Shown in pieces: positions 14,003-15,680 of a stretch of 15,680 nt of DNA. The translations under genes and the position numbers were made by a program. Source of the DNA: CBFGWV01 sp965652545 (GTDB lineage: Bacteria; Pseudomonadota; Gammaproteobacteria; Competibacterales; Competibacteraceae); assembly GCA_965652545.1 (NCBI GenBank), contig CBFGWV010000090.1, positions 1 to 15,680 on the forward strand, in the 5' to 3' direction. How positions within the stretch are numbered: position 1 is the first letter of the stretch; every line of letters begins with the position of its first letter. The notes below the pieces were generated by a model. The model worked only from the letters and a program-made list of their open reading frames with translations. It was not told where the DNA came from and ran no database searches.

Positions 14003-14455
14003 GTGACGAAAGACACCGCATCGACACGTCGCTCCATTCATCTTGCGACCACTGCATTACTGGTATTGGTGCTCTTACTCCCAACGACCGCTTTGTACCT
14101 GCTTGGGGTTGGATTCATCATTGGCGCCGCGCCGACCACCTCCGACGTCATATTCTTTACCGTCTCAGGCGCGGGCCTGCTGGCGGTGTGGTGGCTGACA
14201 TTCACGCATGGCGTCATGCGCTTGAAACAGGTGTCTTATGTGGTCTGGGCCGCCATCGTCGGCGGGCATGCGACCCTCGCCTACGTTGTACTGGATGCGA
14301 TGAATAGTCTTGCGACCCGCAGCAGTAATCTCCCTTCCGCTACCGAAGCCTTGGTCATGTTCCTATTGGTTGGGGGCGGACCGGCCATACTGACGTGGAT
14401 TTATGTTTACCGAATGATGTCCCGGGACGCGGTAGCCGCATGCACCAGACACTGA
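14003..14455 (+). CDS. Small four-helix membrane protein of unknown function
   Basis: About 150 residues, hydrophobic, with four likely membrane helices at about 13-40, 47-68, 76-98 and 114-136 and short polar ends; the family is not recognised. I chose GTG at 14003 because GAGA (13993-13996) lies a suitable distance upstream and because a hairpin occupies the preceding stretch. An alternative ATG at 13940 overlaps the TetR stop (TAATG) and would add 21 residues without a recognisable ribosome-binding site. The 3' end overlaps the yjbQ start by 16 bases, so the two genes are probably co-transcribed and coupled. The pattern suits a small integral inner-membrane protein; function unknown. Confidence 0.7.
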   Translation: MTKDTASTRRSIHLATTALLVLVLLLPTTALYLLGVGFIIGAAPTTSDVIFFTVSGAGLLAVWWLTFTHGVMRLKQVSYVVWAAIVGGHATLAYVVLDAMNSLATRSSNLPSATEALVMFLLVGGGPAILTWIYVYRMMSRDAVAACTRH

Positions 14456-14868
14456 AGACATACCGCACCCACGGCAGAGGGACGTACGACATTACCGACG
14501 ACATCGCCGAGGCGATTCGCCGATCAGGCGTTCGCACCGGTCTCTGCCATGTGTTCGTCCAGCACACCAGCGCTTCGCTGATCATCTGTGAGAACGCGGA
14601 CCCCTCAGTCCGCGACGATCTTGAGCGCTTCACCGCGCGCTGGGTACCGGACGGCGATCCGCTGTTTGCCCACGACGCGGAGGGTCCGGACGATATGCCG
14701 GCGCACGTGCGCTCGGTGTTTACCCAAACCGGGCTTACCGTGCCGGTGAGCGACGGCCGCGCGGCGTTGGGTACCTGGCAAGGTGTGTACCTTTGGGAGC
14801 ACCGCCACCATGGACACGAGCGCCGGGTGCTCATCACGGTGAGCGGGATCATCCCGGGTCAAGCCTGA
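14440..14868 (+). CDS. yjbQ: YjbQ/UPF0047 family protein
   Basis: A 142-residue cytoplasmic protein of the UPF0047 (YjbQ) family, annotated elsewhere as having secondary thiamine-phosphate synthase activity, although the physiological role is unsettled. Family marks are HTSASLIICENADPSVRDDL (42-61), the HDAEGPDDMPAHVRS segment (78-92) and the closing GTWQGVYLWEHR (111-122) with conserved histidines that probably bind metal. The ATG at 14440 is selected because the product then starts at the usual family position; the 15 codons upstream in frame read through the end of the membrane-protein gene. Overlap with that gene implies coupling. No clear Shine-Dalgarno sequence is visible. Confidence 0.93.
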   Translation: MHQTLKTYRTHGRGTYDITDDIAEAIRRSGVRTGLCHVFVQHTSASLIICENADPSVRDDLERFTARWVPDGDPLFAHDAEGPDDMPAHVRSVFTQTGLTVPVSDGRAALGTWQGVYLWEHRHHGHERRVLITVSGIIPGQA

Positions 14869-14883
14869 TCGAGACCCTGGCTA

Positions 14884-14939
14884 CCGTCCGACGGGGTTGC
14901 TTCGGCAGGCTGCGGGTGCGATAGGTATGCCGTACGGCA
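14884..14939. promoter_or_regulatory. Two CCGT/ACGG palindromes ahead of the LysE-type gene
   Basis: The 93-base gap before the exporter contains CCGT-CCG-ACGG (14884-14894) and a perfect 12-base palindrome TGCCGTACGGCA (14928-14939) that also has CCGT/ACGG arms without a spacer. The second ends 22 bases before the ATG, a suitable place for an operator. Between them is a short UUCG-capped hairpin (TGC-TTCG-GCA). I could not identify a -35/-10 pair. Regulatory meaning is inference. Confidence 0.35.
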
Positions 14940-14961
14940 CGATGACATTGGACGAGACGAC

Positions 14962-15597
14962 ATGCTGAGCATCTACCTGATGACCCTGGCCGGTGTGATG
15001 CTGGCCCAGATCGCCCCTGGCCCGAACCTGCTGGCGGTGGCGGGCGCCGCGTTGGGGCAAGGGCTGCGTTCTGCCCTGTTCGTCACTCTCGGTGTGGCGA
15101 CAGCCATTTTCATCTGGGTGACAGTGGCCACCTTCGGGTTGACCACCTTGCTGACGATTTTCCCGCCGCTGTTGATCGTCATGAAGTTTGTGGGCGGGGG
15201 TTATCTGTGCTTTCTGGCCATCAAGGCGTTGCGCTCGGCCCTGCGGGGGAAATCGACCAGCGTTCAGGCCAACCGCTCGGCGTGGTCGCCCTTTGGCGCC
15301 TGGCGGCGCGGTTTGCTGGTGAACCTTACCAATCCCAAGTCCGCGCTGATGTGGGGTGCCATTACGACCTTCATGTTCGGCTCGGGCCTCTCAAGCACCC
15401 AGGTGTTGGGGTTCGCGCCCATAGGGTTCGCATCCGCCCTACTCGTCTACGGCACATATGGCGTGCTGTTCTCCACCAACATGGCCAAACGCGTCTATGC
15501 GCGCTTCACCCGGACCATCGAGGCATTGTTCGGCGCGGCGTTCGGAACGATCGGCGGCAGCCTGGTCGTGGACGGCGTCAGCGACGCCGCCGCTTGA
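14962..15597 (+). CDS. LysE/RhtB-family amino-acid exporter
   Basis: A 211-residue inner-membrane protein with the LysE/RhtB hallmarks: an N-terminal helix ending in QIAPGPNLLAV (16-26), a GLRSALFVTLGVATA stretch (34-48), a long hydrophobic second and third helix pair, a basic central loop (ALRGKSTSVQANRSAWSPF), then RRGLLVNLTNPKSALMWGA, and two C-terminal helices. About six membrane helices are expected, and length is typical. The family exports amino acids or related small molecules such as threonine, homoserine or lysine; the substrate here cannot be told. It follows yjbQ by 93 bases and probably has its own promoter. A hairpin terminator candidate lies just after it. Confidence 0.93.
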   Translation: MLSIYLMTLAGVMLAQIAPGPNLLAVAGAALGQGLRSALFVTLGVATAIFIWVTVATFGLTTLLTIFPPLLIVMKFVGGGYLCFLAIKALRSALRGKSTSVQANRSAWSPFGAWRRGLLVNLTNPKSALMWGAITTFMFGSGLSSTQVLGFAPIGFASALLVYGTYGVLFSTNMAKRVYARFTRTIEALFGAAFGTIGGSLVVDGVSDAAA

Positions 15598-15615
15598 GCA
15601 GCGGAGCACTACGGC

Positions 15616-15640
15616 GCAGTCGGCAGCGACTGCCCCCTTT
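15616..15640 (+). terminator. Likely intrinsic terminator after the LysE-type gene
   Basis: GCAGTCG-GCAG-CGACTGC forms a perfect seven-pair stem with a four-base loop, 19 bases after the exporter stop, followed by CCCC and TTT. The U-tract is short, so efficiency is uncertain. The remaining 40 bases of the window show no gene start that I can support. Confidence 0.5.
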
Positions 15641-15680
15641 GACAGAGTACGTTTGGCAGTAGCCCGCCCCGCACCAGGTG

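Overview
This is GC-rich, densely packed bacterial chromosomal DNA. A near-consensus gammaproteobacterial-type Zur box, a sigma70-type promoter, a classical cobalamin riboswitch and a DddD/DddA-like catabolic pair suggest a marine or halophilic gammaproteobacterium, for example a Halomonas- or Salinisphaera-like organism. That taxonomic guess is inference. I see no phage, insertion sequence, integron integrase, CRISPR array, tRNA or rRNA.

Layout. (1) 1-1451: a Zur-type operator (169-185), a COG0523/G3E metallochaperone GTPase (209-1216), and a small hypothetical ORF directly behind it. (2) 1453-7209: a minus-strand series led by a GMC flavin oxidoreductase (4535-6199), then an 835-residue tandem CaiB/BaiF CoA-transferase resembling DMSP CoA-transferase/lyase DddD (2002-4509), then an AAC(3)-I-type aminoglycoside acetyltransferase (1453-1929). 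A LysR regulator (6295-7209) diverges from the oxidoreductase. (3) 7318-9207: a DUF1428 protein convergent with a DUF2235 alpha/beta hydrolase that carries a C-terminal LecA (PA-IL)-like lectin domain. (4) 9293-12594, minus strand: a sigma70 promoter, a cobalamin riboswitch, a 25-codon leader ORF, then btuF-btuC-btuD with overlapping stop/start codons. (5) 12627-13940: an NAD(P)H:quinone-oxidoreductase-like flavoprotein divergent from a TetR regulator, with a tandem operator between them. (6) 13940-15680: a small four-helix membrane protein, a YjbQ (UPF0047) protein and a LysE-type exporter.

How the parts may work together. The GMC oxidoreductase, tandem CoA-transferase and LysR match the parts list of known DMSP-cleavage loci (DddA, DddD, DddR): CoA activation and lysis of DMSP to DMS and a 3-hydroxypropionyl unit, then oxidation of 3-hydroxypropionate. 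The second CoA-transferase domain keeps the catalytic aspartate (D598) and the first has serine at the equivalent position (S168), as expected for this family. The btu block is a riboswitch-controlled corrinoid uptake system lacking its outer-membrane receptor in this window. The Zur box predicts that the GTPase is made under zinc starvation.

The most interesting items are the DddD/DddA-like pair, the hydrolase-lectin fusion with conserved calcium/galactose-site residues, the chromosomal AAC(3)-I homologue, and the well-initiated tiny ORF between riboswitch and btuF. All family assignments are from reading motifs by eye; no database search was run.
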